Source of the DNA: an uncultured Oscillospiraceae bacterium
Lineage (GTDB): Bacteria; Bacillota; Clostridia; Oscillospirales; Oscillospiraceae
Direction: 5' to 3'
Assembly: GCA_934660965.1 (NCBI GenBank)
Contig: CAKUIM010000027.1
Location: forward strand, 1-30,919
DNA length: 30,919 nucleotides
Each line of letters starts with the position of its first letter. The first letter of the stretch is position 1. The position numbers and the translations under genes were made by a program. A model generated the notes under the pieces. That model was not told the origin of the DNA. It was given only the letters and a program-made list of their open reading frames with translations, and made no database searches. Below are positions 22,915-30,787 of the stretch, in pieces.

Positions 22915-24126
22915 GTGAAAAAACGGACGCAGCGCATCATCGTCATCATTCTGGCGGTGGTGATGCTTTTGTCGGTGTTGCTGCCGGCCATTTCCATGCT
23001 TACCGGGGCGACCACCATCACCAAAAACGACATCAACAAGATCAAGGACAAAATCAGCTCCACGGCCAGCCAGATCAAGGAGGTCGAGGCCAAGCTCAAG
23101 AGCGTGCGCAACCAGAAGGAGAAGGCCCTGGATGAGAAGAGCCTGCTGGATCAGAAGATTTCCCTTCTGAATGACCAGATCGACCAGACCGACGCTGCCA
23201 TTGAGGAGTATAACGGCCTGATTGCCGAGAAAGAGGCGGAGATCACCGACTTAGAGGAGCAGGAGGCCGACCAGTACGCCCTCTTCTGCCGCCAGGTGCG
23301 GGACATGGAGGAGACGGGCAGCGTGTCCTACCTGTCCATCCTGTTCTCCGCCGCCTCCTTTACCGAGCTGCTGGACTATGCCATGATGATCTCCGAGGTG
23401 ATGGACTATCACGACGGCGTCATCGAGGCCCTCACCGCGACCCGCAATCAGCTGGCGCAGGCGAAAACCGAGCTGGAGGCGGACCTGAGCGCCCAGGAGG
23501 AGCTCAAGGCGGAGCAGGAGGCCAACAGGGCTGAGCTGGAGGTCCAGGAGGCGGAGGTTGCCCGGCTCATCAAGGAGATCCAGAGCTCCGAGCGGGAGTA
23601 TCAGAGCGAGCTTACAAGCCTTGAGGAGGAGGACAAGCGCCTTGACAAGGAGCTTGCCGCGGCGGAGAAAAAGTACAAGGAGCAGCTGGCCGCCCTGGCG
23701 GCCCAAAACGGCGAGTGGTACTGGCCCCTGCCCGGGCGCACCTACATCACCTCCACCTTCGACTGGCGCTATCACCCCATCACCGGCAAGTGGAGCCACC
23801 ACACCGGCACCGACATCCCCGCCCCCAGCAGCACGGCGATCCGCGCGGCCAAGGCGGGCATCGTCACCGAGGTGGGCTACAGCAGCGTCTACGGAAACTA
23901 TATCCAGATTTCCCACGGCAACGGATATTCCACCTTCTACGCGCATATGAAAAAGAAGTCCACCCTGAAGGAGGGGACCACCGTGCAGCGGGGCCAGACC
24001 ATCGGCTACGTGGGCTCCACCGGCTGGTCCTCGGGCAATCACCTGCACTTTGAGGTGCGGGTGAACGGCACCCGGAAGAACGCGCTGGACTACTATAAGA
24101 ACATGAAATTCACCATCAAGGACTGA
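22915..24126 (+). CDS. Coiled-coil M23 murein hydrolase or hydrolase activator (EnvC/PcsB-like)
   Basis: A 403-residue secreted or membrane-anchored protein with an N-terminal hydrophobic segment (7-28). A long charged coiled coil runs from about 35 to 260, and a C-terminal LytM/M23 domain starts near 275. The zinc-site residues look intact: His296 and Asp300 (HTGTD), His344 (YAHM) and His376/His378 (HLHFE). It may therefore be an active endopeptidase, unlike E. coli EnvC, which lacks the metal site. The coiled coil is the part that FtsX normally binds. GTG 22915 follows AAGGAGG. Confidence 0.92.
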   Translation: MKKRTQRIIVIILAVVMLLSVLLPAISMLTGATTITKNDINKIKDKISSTASQIKEVEAKLKSVRNQKEKALDEKSLLDQKISLLNDQIDQTDAAIEEYNGLIAEKEAEITDLEEQEADQYALFCRQVRDMEETGSVSYLSILFSAASFTELLDYAMMISEVMDYHDGVIEALTATRNQLAQAKTELEADLSAQEELKAEQEANRAELEVQEAEVARLIKEIQSSEREYQSELTSLEEEDKRLDKELAAAEKKYKEQLAALAAQNGEWYWPLPGRTYITSTFDWRYHPITGKWSHHTGTDIPAPSSTAIRAAKAGIVTEVGYSSVYGNYIQISHGNGYSTFYAHMKKKSTLKEGTTVQRGQTIGYVGSTGWSSGNHLHFEVRVNGTRKNALDYYKNMKFTIKD

Positions 24127-24147
24127 TGAAAGACTGATTGCGGGAGC

Positions 24148-24180
24148 AAAGGGGCCGCGGGAGATTCCCCGCGGCCCTTT
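24148..24180 (+). terminator. Hairpin between the M23 and S41 genes
   Basis: AAAGGGGCCGCGGG pairs with CCCCGCGGCCCTTT, with one bulged G, and is followed by GATTTT. It could end most ftsEX-M23 transcripts or act as a partial terminator before the protease gene. No separate promoter for the next gene is obvious. Confidence 0.65.
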
Positions 24181-24228
24181 GATTTTCCCTGGAACGGGCC
24201 GGGCACGGCAGAAAGGACGTAGGCAGGT

Positions 24229-25386
24229 ATGGAGCAGAAAAACAGCGCGCTGACAGAGGAAAAGGCGAAAAAGCGGCGGGGAGGCGCCTGGTGGAAGGTG
24301 CTGCTGGCAGTGGTGCTGACCCTTGCGATCTCCGCCGGGGCCTGGTGCCTGGTGCTGGGCCGGTCCGGCCTTGCCCTGATGGAGGGCTACCTGCTGGCCA
24401 AATTCGCCTTCGTGGAGGAGGACGCAGACCTCTCCGGCGCGGTGGACAGCGCCCTGAACGCCCTGGTGGACGGCCTGGGGGACCGCTGGTCCTACTACCG
24501 GGACGCGGAAGGGTACGCCGCCCTGAAGGAGCGCCGGGCCAACCGCTATGTGGGGGTGGGCGTCACCGTCAACTACACCCGGGAGGAGGGACTGCTGGTG
24601 CTCTCCGTCACGGCAGGCGGCCCGGCGGAGGAGGCCGGGGTGCGCGCGGGTGACGTCATCACAGCGGTGGACGGCGAGGGCATCGCCGGCGAGGCGCGTT
24701 ATGCCGCCTCCGAGCGCATCACCGGCGAGGAGGGGACCCGGGTGACCCTCACCCTCCTGGGGGAGGACGGCGCCGAGCGCACAGCGGAGTGCGTCCGGCG
24801 CTCCCTCTCCAACCCCTCCGCCCGGGGGGAGATGCTGGAGGGGAACATCGGCTACGTCAGGCTCTCCAACTTTTATACCGGCGCGGCGGACAGCTTTCGG
24901 GCCGAGGTGGACGCCCTGGTGGAGCAGGGGGCGGCGGGCCTTGTCATCGACCTGCGGGACGACCCCGGCGGCTACATCGCGGAGCTGACCGACATCCTCG
25001 ACTATCTGCTCCCCGAGGGGGATGTGTTCCGGCAGCGCGCCCGCTGGTGGTTCGAGTCCGTCACCCATTCGGATGCCGACTGTATCGACCTGCCCTTTGT
25101 CACCATCGTCAATGCCGAGAGCTATTCGGCGGCGGAGCTTCTGGCGGCGGAGCTGCGGGAGTTTTCCGGCGCGCCGGTGGTGGGGGAGCGCACCTCGGGC
25201 AAGGGCTACTCCCAGCTGACCTTCCCCCTCATCAACGGCGGGGCCATGGGGCTGTCCACGGCAAAGTACTTCACCGGCAGCGGAAAATCCCTCATCGGGG
25301 AGGGAATCATTCCTGACGTGGAGGTGGCGCTTGCCGACGGCGAGGACACCCAGCTTGCCGCCGCCGCCGCGCTGCTCAATGACTGA
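24229..25386 (+). CDS. S41-family C-terminal processing protease with PDZ domain
   Basis: A 385-residue membrane-anchored protease facing outward. It has a Lys-rich N-terminus, a membrane helix (about 23-43), a PDZ domain (about 105-195, GPAEEAGVRAGDVITAVDGE) and a catalytic core. The Ser-Lys dyad is Ser300 (SYSAAE) and Lys325 (TSGKGYSQ), 25 residues apart as in Prc and CtpA. Such proteases trim or degrade exported proteins, including peptidoglycan hydrolases. Its position after ftsEX and the M23 gene suggests it controls that hydrolase. AAAGG upstream of ATG 24229 is a modest ribosome site. Confidence 0.92.
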   Translation: MEQKNSALTEEKAKKRRGGAWWKVLLAVVLTLAISAGAWCLVLGRSGLALMEGYLLAKFAFVEEDADLSGAVDSALNALVDGLGDRWSYYRDAEGYAALKERRANRYVGVGVTVNYTREEGLLVLSVTAGGPAEEAGVRAGDVITAVDGEGIAGEARYAASERITGEEGTRVTLTLLGEDGAERTAECVRRSLSNPSARGEMLEGNIGYVRLSNFYTGAADSFRAEVDALVEQGAAGLVIDLRDDPGGYIAELTDILDYLLPEGDVFRQRARWWFESVTHSDADCIDLPFVTIVNAESYSAAELLAAELREFSGAPVVGERTSGKGYSQLTFPLINGGAMGLSTAKYFTGSGKSLIGEGIIPDVEVALADGEDTQLAAAAALLND

Positions 25387-25415
25387 GATTTCTGCCCCCA
25401 ACTTCCGCAAAGCCC

Positions 25416-25444
25416 TTGCAATTATCGGGGAAATACGGTATAAT
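25416..25444 (+). promoter_or_regulatory. Promoter of efp
   Basis: TTGCAA at 25416-25421 and TATAAT at 25439-25444, 17-bp spacer. Confidence 0.87.
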
Positions 25445-25497
25445 AACCTGAAAAAATTTTACAGCTGAAACTTTTCATATTTAGGAGGAATAGACCC

Positions 25498-26067
25498 ATG
25501 GCAACGATTACAGCAAGCGACTTCCGCAACGGCGTGACCTTCGAGATGAACGGTCAGGTCATGACGGTCATCGAGTTCCAGCACGTTAAGCCCGGCAAGG
25601 GCGCTGCCTTTGTGCGCACCAAGTACAAGAACGTGATCACCGGCGCCATCCGCGAGGAGTCCTTCAACCCCACCGCCAAGTTCGAGCAGGCCTTCGTGGA
25701 GCGCAAGGACATGGAGTACAGCTATAACGACGGCGACCTCTACTACTTCATGGACCCGGAGAGCTATGAGCTCGTCCCCATCAGCAAGAGCGTGCTGGGC
25801 GACAACTTCAAGTTCGTCAAGGAGAACATGGTCTGCACCGTCCGCTCCTACAAGGGCAGCGTGTTCGGCGTGGAGCCCCCCAACTTTGTGGACCTGGTGG
25901 TCACCAAGACCGACCCCGGCTTTGCCGGCAACACCGCCACCAACACCCTCAAGCCCGCCACACTGGAGACCGGCGCCGAGGTGAAGGTGCCCCTGTTCAT
26001 CGAAGAGGGCGAGAAGATCCAGATCGACACCCGTACCGGCGAGTATATGAGCAGAGTTAAAGGCTAA
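25498..26067 (+). CDS. efp: Translation elongation factor P
   Basis: The 189-residue factor that rescues ribosomes stalled on polyproline stretches. Three beta domains are expected: an N-terminal KOW-like domain with the modified loop, an OB domain and a C-terminal domain ending KIQIDTRTGEYMSRVKG. The loop KPGKGAAF carries Lys34 at the position where a Lys is modified in B. subtilis EF-P (Lys32). The enzyme for modification is not in the window. AGGAGG lies at 25482-25487. The next gene follows after 52 bases without a terminator. Confidence 0.97.
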   Translation: MATITASDFRNGVTFEMNGQVMTVIEFQHVKPGKGAAFVRTKYKNVITGAIREESFNPTAKFEQAFVERKDMEYSYNDGDLYYFMDPESYELVPISKSVLGDNFKFVKENMVCTVRSYKGSVFGVEPPNFVDLVVTKTDPGFAGNTATNTLKPATLETGAEVKVPLFIEEGEKIQIDTRTGEYMSRVKG

Positions 26068-26119
26068 GCGCGGAGCGATAGAGCCAACCTACAACCACCG
26101 CCAGATAAGGAGGATTATC

Positions 26120-26569
26120 ATGACGATCACCGAGAAAATTGCCTATATTCAGGGCCTGTTTGACGGCCTGGGCCTTGACAAGTCCGAGAGCGGCGAGGCC
26201 CGCGTTTTGAGCGAGATGCTGGATGTCATGAAGGAGATGGGCGCTCAGCTCGAAGAGGTGGACGCCACTCTGGACGAGTTCGGCGAGGAGATCGACGCCA
26301 TTTCCGACGACCTGTCCGACGTGGAGGACGCCGTTTTTGAGGATGAGGACGACGAGGACGATGATGAGGAAGAGGACCTGGACGAGGACTTCTTCGAGGT
26401 GGACTGCCCCAACTGCGGCGAGACCCTTGTGATTGACGACAACGTCCTGGAGGCTGGCAGCGTGGACTGCCCCGCCTGCGGCGAGAAATTCGCTCTCTCC
26501 TTCGACGATGAGGACGAGTGCGGCGGCGAGTGCTGCTGCGGCTGCGGCGAGGACGAGGAGAAGGAATAA
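26120..26569 (+). CDS. CD1247-type N-terminal domain protein with acidic linker, zinc ribbon and Cys-rich tail
   Basis: A 149-residue protein of unknown function. The N-terminal helical region (KIAYIQGLFDGLGLDKSESG, then EMLDVMKEMGAQL) matches the domain named after Clostridioides difficile CD1247, often found beside efp. Residues 74-90 are nearly all Asp and Glu. A zinc ribbon follows, with Cys96/Cys99 (CPNC) and Cys117/Cys120 (CPAC). The tail adds Cys134, 138, 139, 140 and 142, which could bind another metal. AGGAGG precedes ATG 26120. Probably co-transcribed with efp. Confidence 0.82.
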   Translation: MTITEKIAYIQGLFDGLGLDKSESGEARVLSEMLDVMKEMGAQLEEVDATLDEFGEEIDAISDDLSDVEDAVFEDEDDEDDDEEEDLDEDFFEVDCPNCGETLVIDDNVLEAGSVDCPACGEKFALSFDDEDECGGECCCGCGEDEEKE

Positions 26570-26636
26570 GCTACGGCACTGCCGGCGGCGAGGCCCATGG
26601 CTTTGCTCCGCCCCCGGGCGGCGATATCCGGCTTTT

Positions 26637-26680
26637 AAGGCCATATGGCCTGCGCGCGGCGCGGGTCATATGGCCTTTTC
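26637..26680 (+). terminator. Terminator after the efp operon
   Basis: AAGGCCATATG (26637-26647) pairs with CATATGGCCTT (26667-26677), followed by TTC. The long loop can fold further through its GC-rich content. Confidence 0.8.
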
Positions 26681-26765
26681 TCAAATGCGCGGCTTTTCCC
26701 CGCCGGAAGGGAGGGGGAGGGGCCGCATCAGTTCGAAATCATGAAAGAAAGGTGCGAGCGCAGCG

Positions 26766-27659
26766 ATGAGCGAGCAGTTTATTTTGTCCTGTGAGTCCAC
26801 GGTGGACGTTCCCTATTCCTATATGGAGCAGCGGAATGTCCCGGTGCTGTTCTACTCCTATGTGGTGGACGGGCAGGTGTATCCCGATGATATGGGCCGG
26901 GACAGCCAGGCTCTGCCCCGGTTCTACGGCTTCCTGGCCGACGGAAAGATGCCGTCCACCTCCCAGCTCAACGTGTTCCAGTACACCGACTTTTTCGAGC
27001 AGCTGCTGGAGCAGGGCGACGTGCTTCATGTGGCCTTCGGCTCGGGCATGACGCCGTCGGTGAACAACGCTGTGGAGGCAGCAGAGCTGCTGCGCCCCAA
27101 GTACCCCGACCGGAAGCTTGTGGTGGTGGACTCTCTGTGCAGCTCCTCCGGATACGGCCTTCTGGTGGACGGGGCTGCCGACCTGCGGGATGCGGGCTGC
27201 TCCCTGGATGAGACGGAGCAGTGGCTCCTTGCCAACCGGCAGCATGTACATCACCAGTTCTTTTCCACCGACCTGCAGTATTTCCGCCGCAGTGGTCGGG
27301 TGTCCGGCCCGGCGGCCACCATTGGCACCATCCTGGGCATCTGCCCCCTCATGCGCCTGGATGACCGGGGCAGGATTATCGCCTACAGCAAGGTGCGGGG
27401 CAAGAAAAACGCCGTCGCCGCCACGGTCCAGGCCATGGAGGAGCACGCCGCGGGCGGCGCGGGCTATGCCGGAAAGTGCTGGGTGTGCCACTCCAATGCC
27501 CTGGCCGAGGCGGAGGAGACCCGGGACGCTATCCGCGCCCACTTCCCCAATCTCCAGGGCGAGGTGCGCATCTGCGACATCGGCACCATCATTGCCTCCC
27601 ACTGCGGGCCGGGCACGGTGGCGGCCTTCTTCTTCGGAGACGAGCGCGCGCCGGAATAA
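26766..27659 (+). CDS. DegV-family fatty-acid-binding protein (FakB-like)
   Basis: A 297-residue DegV protein. Members bind one fatty acid and present it to the kinase FakA for phosphorylation, feeding host fatty acids into phospholipid synthesis. Recognisable parts are the N-terminal CESTVDVPYSYM, the MPSTSQLNVFQY region with the Thr-Ser fatty-acid carboxylate contacts, FGSGMTPSVNNA, and the C-terminal RSGRVSGPAATIGTILGICP. No fakA is in the window. The start ATG 26766 has only a weak upstream AAAGGTG. A single-gene unit between two terminators. Confidence 0.92.
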   Translation: MSEQFILSCESTVDVPYSYMEQRNVPVLFYSYVVDGQVYPDDMGRDSQALPRFYGFLADGKMPSTSQLNVFQYTDFFEQLLEQGDVLHVAFGSGMTPSVNNAVEAAELLRPKYPDRKLVVVDSLCSSSGYGLLVDGAADLRDAGCSLDETEQWLLANRQHVHHQFFSTDLQYFRRSGRVSGPAATIGTILGICPLMRLDDRGRIIAYSKVRGKKNAVAATVQAMEEHAAGGAGYAGKCWVCHSNALAEAEETRDAIRAHFPNLQGEVRICDIGTIIASHCGPGTVAAFFFGDERAPE

Positions 27660-27664
27660 GGAAA

Positions 27665-27691
27665 AAAGGGCCGCCCGCTGGCGGCTCTTTG
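27665..27691. terminator. Bidirectional terminator between degV and the GIY-YIG gene
   Basis: AAAGGGCCGCC (27665-27675) pairs with GGCGGCTCTTT (27680-27690) with one G-T pair. It begins with an A-run and ends with TTT, and lies between convergent genes. Confidence 0.82.
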
Positions 27692-27693
27692 TG

Positions 27694-27969
27694 TCATTCG
27701 GATGGAAGGACGTTGCCGGGTACGCCGTCCCAGGCGGCGATGAGGGCGAGCTTTTCCGCCCGGGAGAGCTGCTTGACTGCCCACTCCCGGGCCATGGCGG
27801 CCTCCTTGGTGCCGAAGGCCTCACAGTAGACCAGGGCCACCGGCCGGCGGGCGCGGGTATATTTGCTGCCGTGCCCGGCGTTGTGGGCCGCCAGCCGCCG
27901 GGAGAGGTCGTTGGTCCAACCGGTGTACAGGGTATCATCTGCACAGCGGAGGATATAGGTATAATTCAT
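27694..27969 (-). CDS. GIY-YIG nuclease-domain protein (UPF0213/YhbQ-like)
   Basis: A 91-residue single-domain protein. It starts MNYTYILRCADDTLYTGWTN, in which the YTYI and YTGW pairs correspond to the GIY and YIG motifs, followed by the conserved Arg of DLSRRLAAHN and the GSKYTRARRPVAL segment. Members are assumed to be DNA-acting nucleases, but their cellular role is unclear. ATG 27969 is chosen over upstream in-frame starts because this is the family's normal N-terminus and GGGAGGTG lies about eleven bases before it on the minus strand. Confidence 0.9.
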   Translation of the reverse strand: MNYTYILRCADDTLYTGWTNDLSRRLAAHNAGHGSKYTRARRPVALVYCEAFGTKEAAMAREWAVKQLSRAEKLALIAAWDGVPGNVLPSE

Positions 27970-28083
27970 CGGCGGGGGGGCACCTCCCTTTGAGCAAAAC
28001 CTTGCCATTCTATTGTAACACAAAGCGCGGCCCGGGCGCAACGCGCCCGAGGGGCCAATTTACCAGCATTAGGAGAAACAATC

Positions 28084-28482
28084 ATGGACTATTTTCACCT
28101 TGCCGCCGGGCAGGATACCATCGACCAGATCAGCAGCCTGGGCCTTGCCCACCTGGGGGACGCGGTGTATGAGCTGATGGTGCGCTCCTGGCTGTGCCTG
28201 CACGGGAAGGCCACCAATAAGGGGCTGCACCGGGCGGCTGTTACCTATGTCTCCGCCCCCGCCCAGGCCCGCCGGGCCCAGAAAATCCTGCCTACCCTCA
28301 CCGAGGAGGAGCAGGCGGTTTACCGCCGGGGCCGGAACACCCACACCGCGGCCATCCCCCGTGGGGCCAGCGTGGGGGAGTACCACGCCGCCACCGCCCT
28401 GGAGGCGCTGTTCGGCTGGCTCTATCTCAAGGGGCGGACGCAGCGGCTCAACGAGCTTTTTGCCGCCATGATGGAGGACTGA
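28084..28482 (+). CDS. mrnC: Mini-ribonuclease III
   Basis: A 132-residue RNase III-type enzyme without a double-stranded-RNA-binding domain. It matures 23S rRNA ends in Firmicutes. The RNase III signature is LGDAVYELMVR, with catalytic Asp26 and Glu30, and Glu107 in ATALEALFGWLYL completes the metal site. AGGAG at 28070-28074 precedes ATG 28084. The downstream rqcH starts only two bases after its stop, and that gene's ribosome site lies inside mrnC, so the two are translationally linked. Confidence 0.94.
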   Translation: MDYFHLAAGQDTIDQISSLGLAHLGDAVYELMVRSWLCLHGKATNKGLHRAAVTYVSAPAQARRAQKILPTLTEEEQAVYRRGRNTHTAAIPRGASVGEYHAATALEALFGWLYLKGRTQRLNELFAAMMED

Positions 28483-28484
28483 CC

Positions 28485-30221
28485 ATGCCGCTGGACGCAA
28501 TTTGCATGACCGCCCTGGCGCAGGAGCTGCGCAGCACCCTGCTGGGGGGCAAGATCGACAAAATTTATCAGCCCACCCGGGACGAGGTGGTGCTCCACAT
28601 GCGCACCGGGCAGGGGAACGTGAGGCTGCTGCTCTCCGCCAACCCTCAGCATCCCCGGGCCCACATCACCGCCATCACCCGGGAAAACCCGGACACGCCC
28701 CCCATGTTCTGCATGCTGCTGCGCAAGAGCTTTGTGGGCGGGCGGCTGCTGGAGCTGCGCCAGCCCTCTATGGAGCGGCTGCTGGACTTCCGGTTCGAGA
28801 CCTTGAGCGAGCTGGGCGACCGCATGGAGCGCCGCCTGGTGCTCGAGTGCATCGGGCGCAAGTCGAACCTTGTCATGCTCGACGGCGCCGGGCGCATTAC
28901 TGAGAGCCTGCGCCGGGTGGACCGGGACCTGTCCGCCCAGCGCACCGTCCTGCCCGGCATGTTCTACGAGCCCCCCGCCCCCACCGGCAAGGCCGACCTG
29001 ACCGCTATGGACGAGGGGGAGCTTGCCGCCCTCGTCTCCGGCGCACCGGAGGGAGAGGGGCAGACTGACTGGCTGCTGGACACCTTTGCCGGCGTCTCGC
29101 CCCTGATAGCCCGGGAGCTTGTGTTCCAGGGCGGGGGAAGCCGGGAAGGGCTGCGCGAGCGGCTTATGCAGTTGCGCGGGCGCATCGCCGCCGGGGACTA
29201 TACTCCCATCATCCTCCGCCGGGACGGCAGGCCCATCGACTTTACCTTCATGCCCGCCCTCCAGTACGGCCCGGAGACCGAGCTTGTCCGCTGCCAGAGC
29301 TTTTCCGCCCTTCTGGACGATTTCTACGCCGAGAAGGAGGCCCAGGAGCGAGTCAAGCAGCGGGGGCAGGACTTTATCCGCTCCGTCACCCAGGCCCGCA
29401 CCCGCACCGCCCGGAAGATTGCAAACCAGGAGCAGGATCTGCGCCGGGCCGCCGACCGGGAGCAGCTGCGCCGCTTCGGCGACATCATCACCACCAACTT
29501 CTACCAGATGCGCAAGGGGCAGACCCTGCTCCGGGCCCAGGACTACTACGACCCGGCGTGCGCCGAGGTGGAGATCCCTCTGGACCCCCTTCTTACCCCC
29601 CAGCAGAACGCCGCCAAGTACTATAAAGAGTACAAAAAGGCCCAAAAGGCGGAGGAGATGCTGTCCATCCAGCTGGAGAAGAACCGGCGGGAGCTTGACT
29701 ATCTCGACAGCGTGCTGCAAATGATCGGCCTTTCCGAGGGCGACCGGGATCTTCAGGAGATCCGGCAGGAGCTCATGGACAACGGCTACCTCAAGCAGCA
29801 AAAGCGAAAGCTCGCCGCCAAGGGCAAGCAGAAGGTGGTGCGGGCTAAGCCCATGGAGTTTCGCTCCACCGCCGGGCTGCCCATCCTGGTGGGCAAGAAC
29901 AACAGCCAGAACGACCGCCTGACCCTCCGGGAGGCGGACAAGCGGGACATCTGGCTCCATGTGCAGAAGCTCCACGGCTCCCATGTCATCCTGTGCACCG
30001 GCGGCGCCGAGCCGGACGGCCAGTCCCTCACCGAGGCGGCCATGCTGGCGGCCTGGTTCTCCCAGGGCAAGGACTCCGCCCAGGTGCCGGTAGACTATAC
30101 GCCGGTGCGGGTAGTGAAAAAGCCCGCCGGGGCAAAGCCCGGCTTTGTGGTGTACGCCACCTACCGCACCCTGTACGTGACACCTGATGAGGCGCTTGTG
30201 AAAAAACTGCGGGTCAAGTGA
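28485..30221 (+). CDS. rqcH: Ribosome quality control protein RqcH (NFACT family, FbpA/Rqc2 homologue)
   Basis: A 578-residue protein that binds stalled 50S subunits and adds C-terminal alanine tails that mark the nascent chain for degradation. Domain order: NFACT-N (1-about 170), helix-hairpin-helix (near 200-225, AGVSPLIARELVFQG), a long charged coiled-coil middle domain (about 280-440) and NFACT-R (about 455-570, with NDRLTLREADKRDIWLHVQK and HGSHVILC). The Asp-Arg pair needed in other RqcH proteins appears here as Glu97-Arg98, though the alignment was done by eye. GGAGG inside mrnC serves as its ribosome site. Confidence 0.95.
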   Translation: MPLDAICMTALAQELRSTLLGGKIDKIYQPTRDEVVLHMRTGQGNVRLLLSANPQHPRAHITAITRENPDTPPMFCMLLRKSFVGGRLLELRQPSMERLLDFRFETLSELGDRMERRLVLECIGRKSNLVMLDGAGRITESLRRVDRDLSAQRTVLPGMFYEPPAPTGKADLTAMDEGELAALVSGAPEGEGQTDWLLDTFAGVSPLIARELVFQGGGSREGLRERLMQLRGRIAAGDYTPIILRRDGRPIDFTFMPALQYGPETELVRCQSFSALLDDFYAEKEAQERVKQRGQDFIRSVTQARTRTARKIANQEQDLRRAADREQLRRFGDIITTNFYQMRKGQTLLRAQDYYDPACAEVEIPLDPLLTPQQNAAKYYKEYKKAQKAEEMLSIQLEKNRRELDYLDSVLQMIGLSEGDRDLQEIRQELMDNGYLKQQKRKLAAKGKQKVVRAKPMEFRSTAGLPILVGKNNSQNDRLTLREADKRDIWLHVQKLHGSHVILCTGGAEPDGQSLTEAAMLAAWFSQGKDSAQVPVDYTPVRVVKKPAGAKPGFVVYATYRTLYVTPDEALVKKLRVK

Positions 30222-30231
30222 GGAAAGAGTT

Positions 30232-30702
30232 ATGAAAATGAGATTCAAGCAGCGCTTTTTCTCCTGGTTTGACAGCTATGACATCTATGACGAGGATGAA
30301 AACGTTCTCTTCACCGTGGAGGGCCAGCTCAGCTGGGGTCACTGCCTGCACATTCTGGACAGAGCCGGGCGGCATATCGGCACGGTACAGGAGCGCGTTT
30401 TCACCCTCCTGCCCAAGTTTGAGCTCTATGAGGGGGCCCTCCGGGTGGGCACCCTGGAAAAGGAGTTCACCTTCTTCCGCCCCCGCTACCGCATCGACCG
30501 CAGCGGCTGGGAGGTCCAGGGGGAGTTCATGGAGTGGGACTATACCATTACCGACGCCCGCCGGAACCTGGTGGCCGTCATCAGCAAGGAGCTCTTTCAC
30601 TGGACAGACACCTATACCATTGACGTCACCGACCCGGCGGATGCCCTGCGCGCGCTGATGGTGGTGCTGGCCATCGACGCGGAGAAGTGCTCCCGGAATT
30701 GA
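30232..30702 (+). CDS. LURP-one-related (LOR/tubby-like fold) protein
   Basis: A 156-residue protein with the repeated beta-strand pattern of LURP-one-related/scramblase-like folds: MRFKQRFFSWFDSYDIYDED, then VLFTVEGQLSWGHCLHILD, RHIGTVQERVFTLLPKFELY and WDYTITDARRNLVAVISKE. No catalytic residues are known in the family; lipid or membrane binding is only suggested by fold. ATG 30232 follows GAGGAAAG, eleven bases after rqcH, so it probably ends the mrnC-rqcH operon. Confidence 0.85.
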   Translation: MKMRFKQRFFSWFDSYDIYDEDENVLFTVEGQLSWGHCLHILDRAGRHIGTVQERVFTLLPKFELYEGALRVGTLEKEFTFFRPRYRIDRSGWEVQGEFMEWDYTITDARRNLVAVISKELFHWTDTYTIDVTDPADALRALMVVLAIDAEKCSRN

Positions 30703-30705
30703 TAT

Positions 30706-30732
30706 AAGCCCTCCGGCCCGGCCGGAGGGCTT
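30706..30732 (+). terminator. Hairpin after the LOR gene
   Basis: A perfect 12-bp stem (30706-30717 with 30721-30732) with a CCG loop, but without a T-tract. It is followed closely by a second hairpin. Confidence 0.7.
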
Positions 30733-30741
30733 CGAGTGCAG

Positions 30742-30783
30742 AAAAGGACGCACCCCCTCATGCCGAGGGGGCGTGTCTTTTTG
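30742..30783. terminator. Bidirectional terminator between the LOR gene and gltX
   Basis: CCCCCTC and GAGGGGG form the core stem, flanked by AAAAGGACGC on the left and CGTGTCTTTTT on the right. It can thus act in both directions between the convergent transcripts. Confidence 0.8.
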
Positions 30784-30787
30784 CTTC

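Noticed and set aside
26570..26765. Possible riboswitch or small RNA between the CD1247-type gene and degV
   Set aside because: Apart from the terminator hairpin at 26637-26680, no conserved riboswitch core or promoter could be recognised.
27990..28020. Promoter for mrnC or the divergent GIY-YIG gene
   Set aside because: Candidate boxes on both strands (for example TACAAT on the minus strand with TTGCGC 18 bp upstream) are weak or badly spaced, so no call is made.
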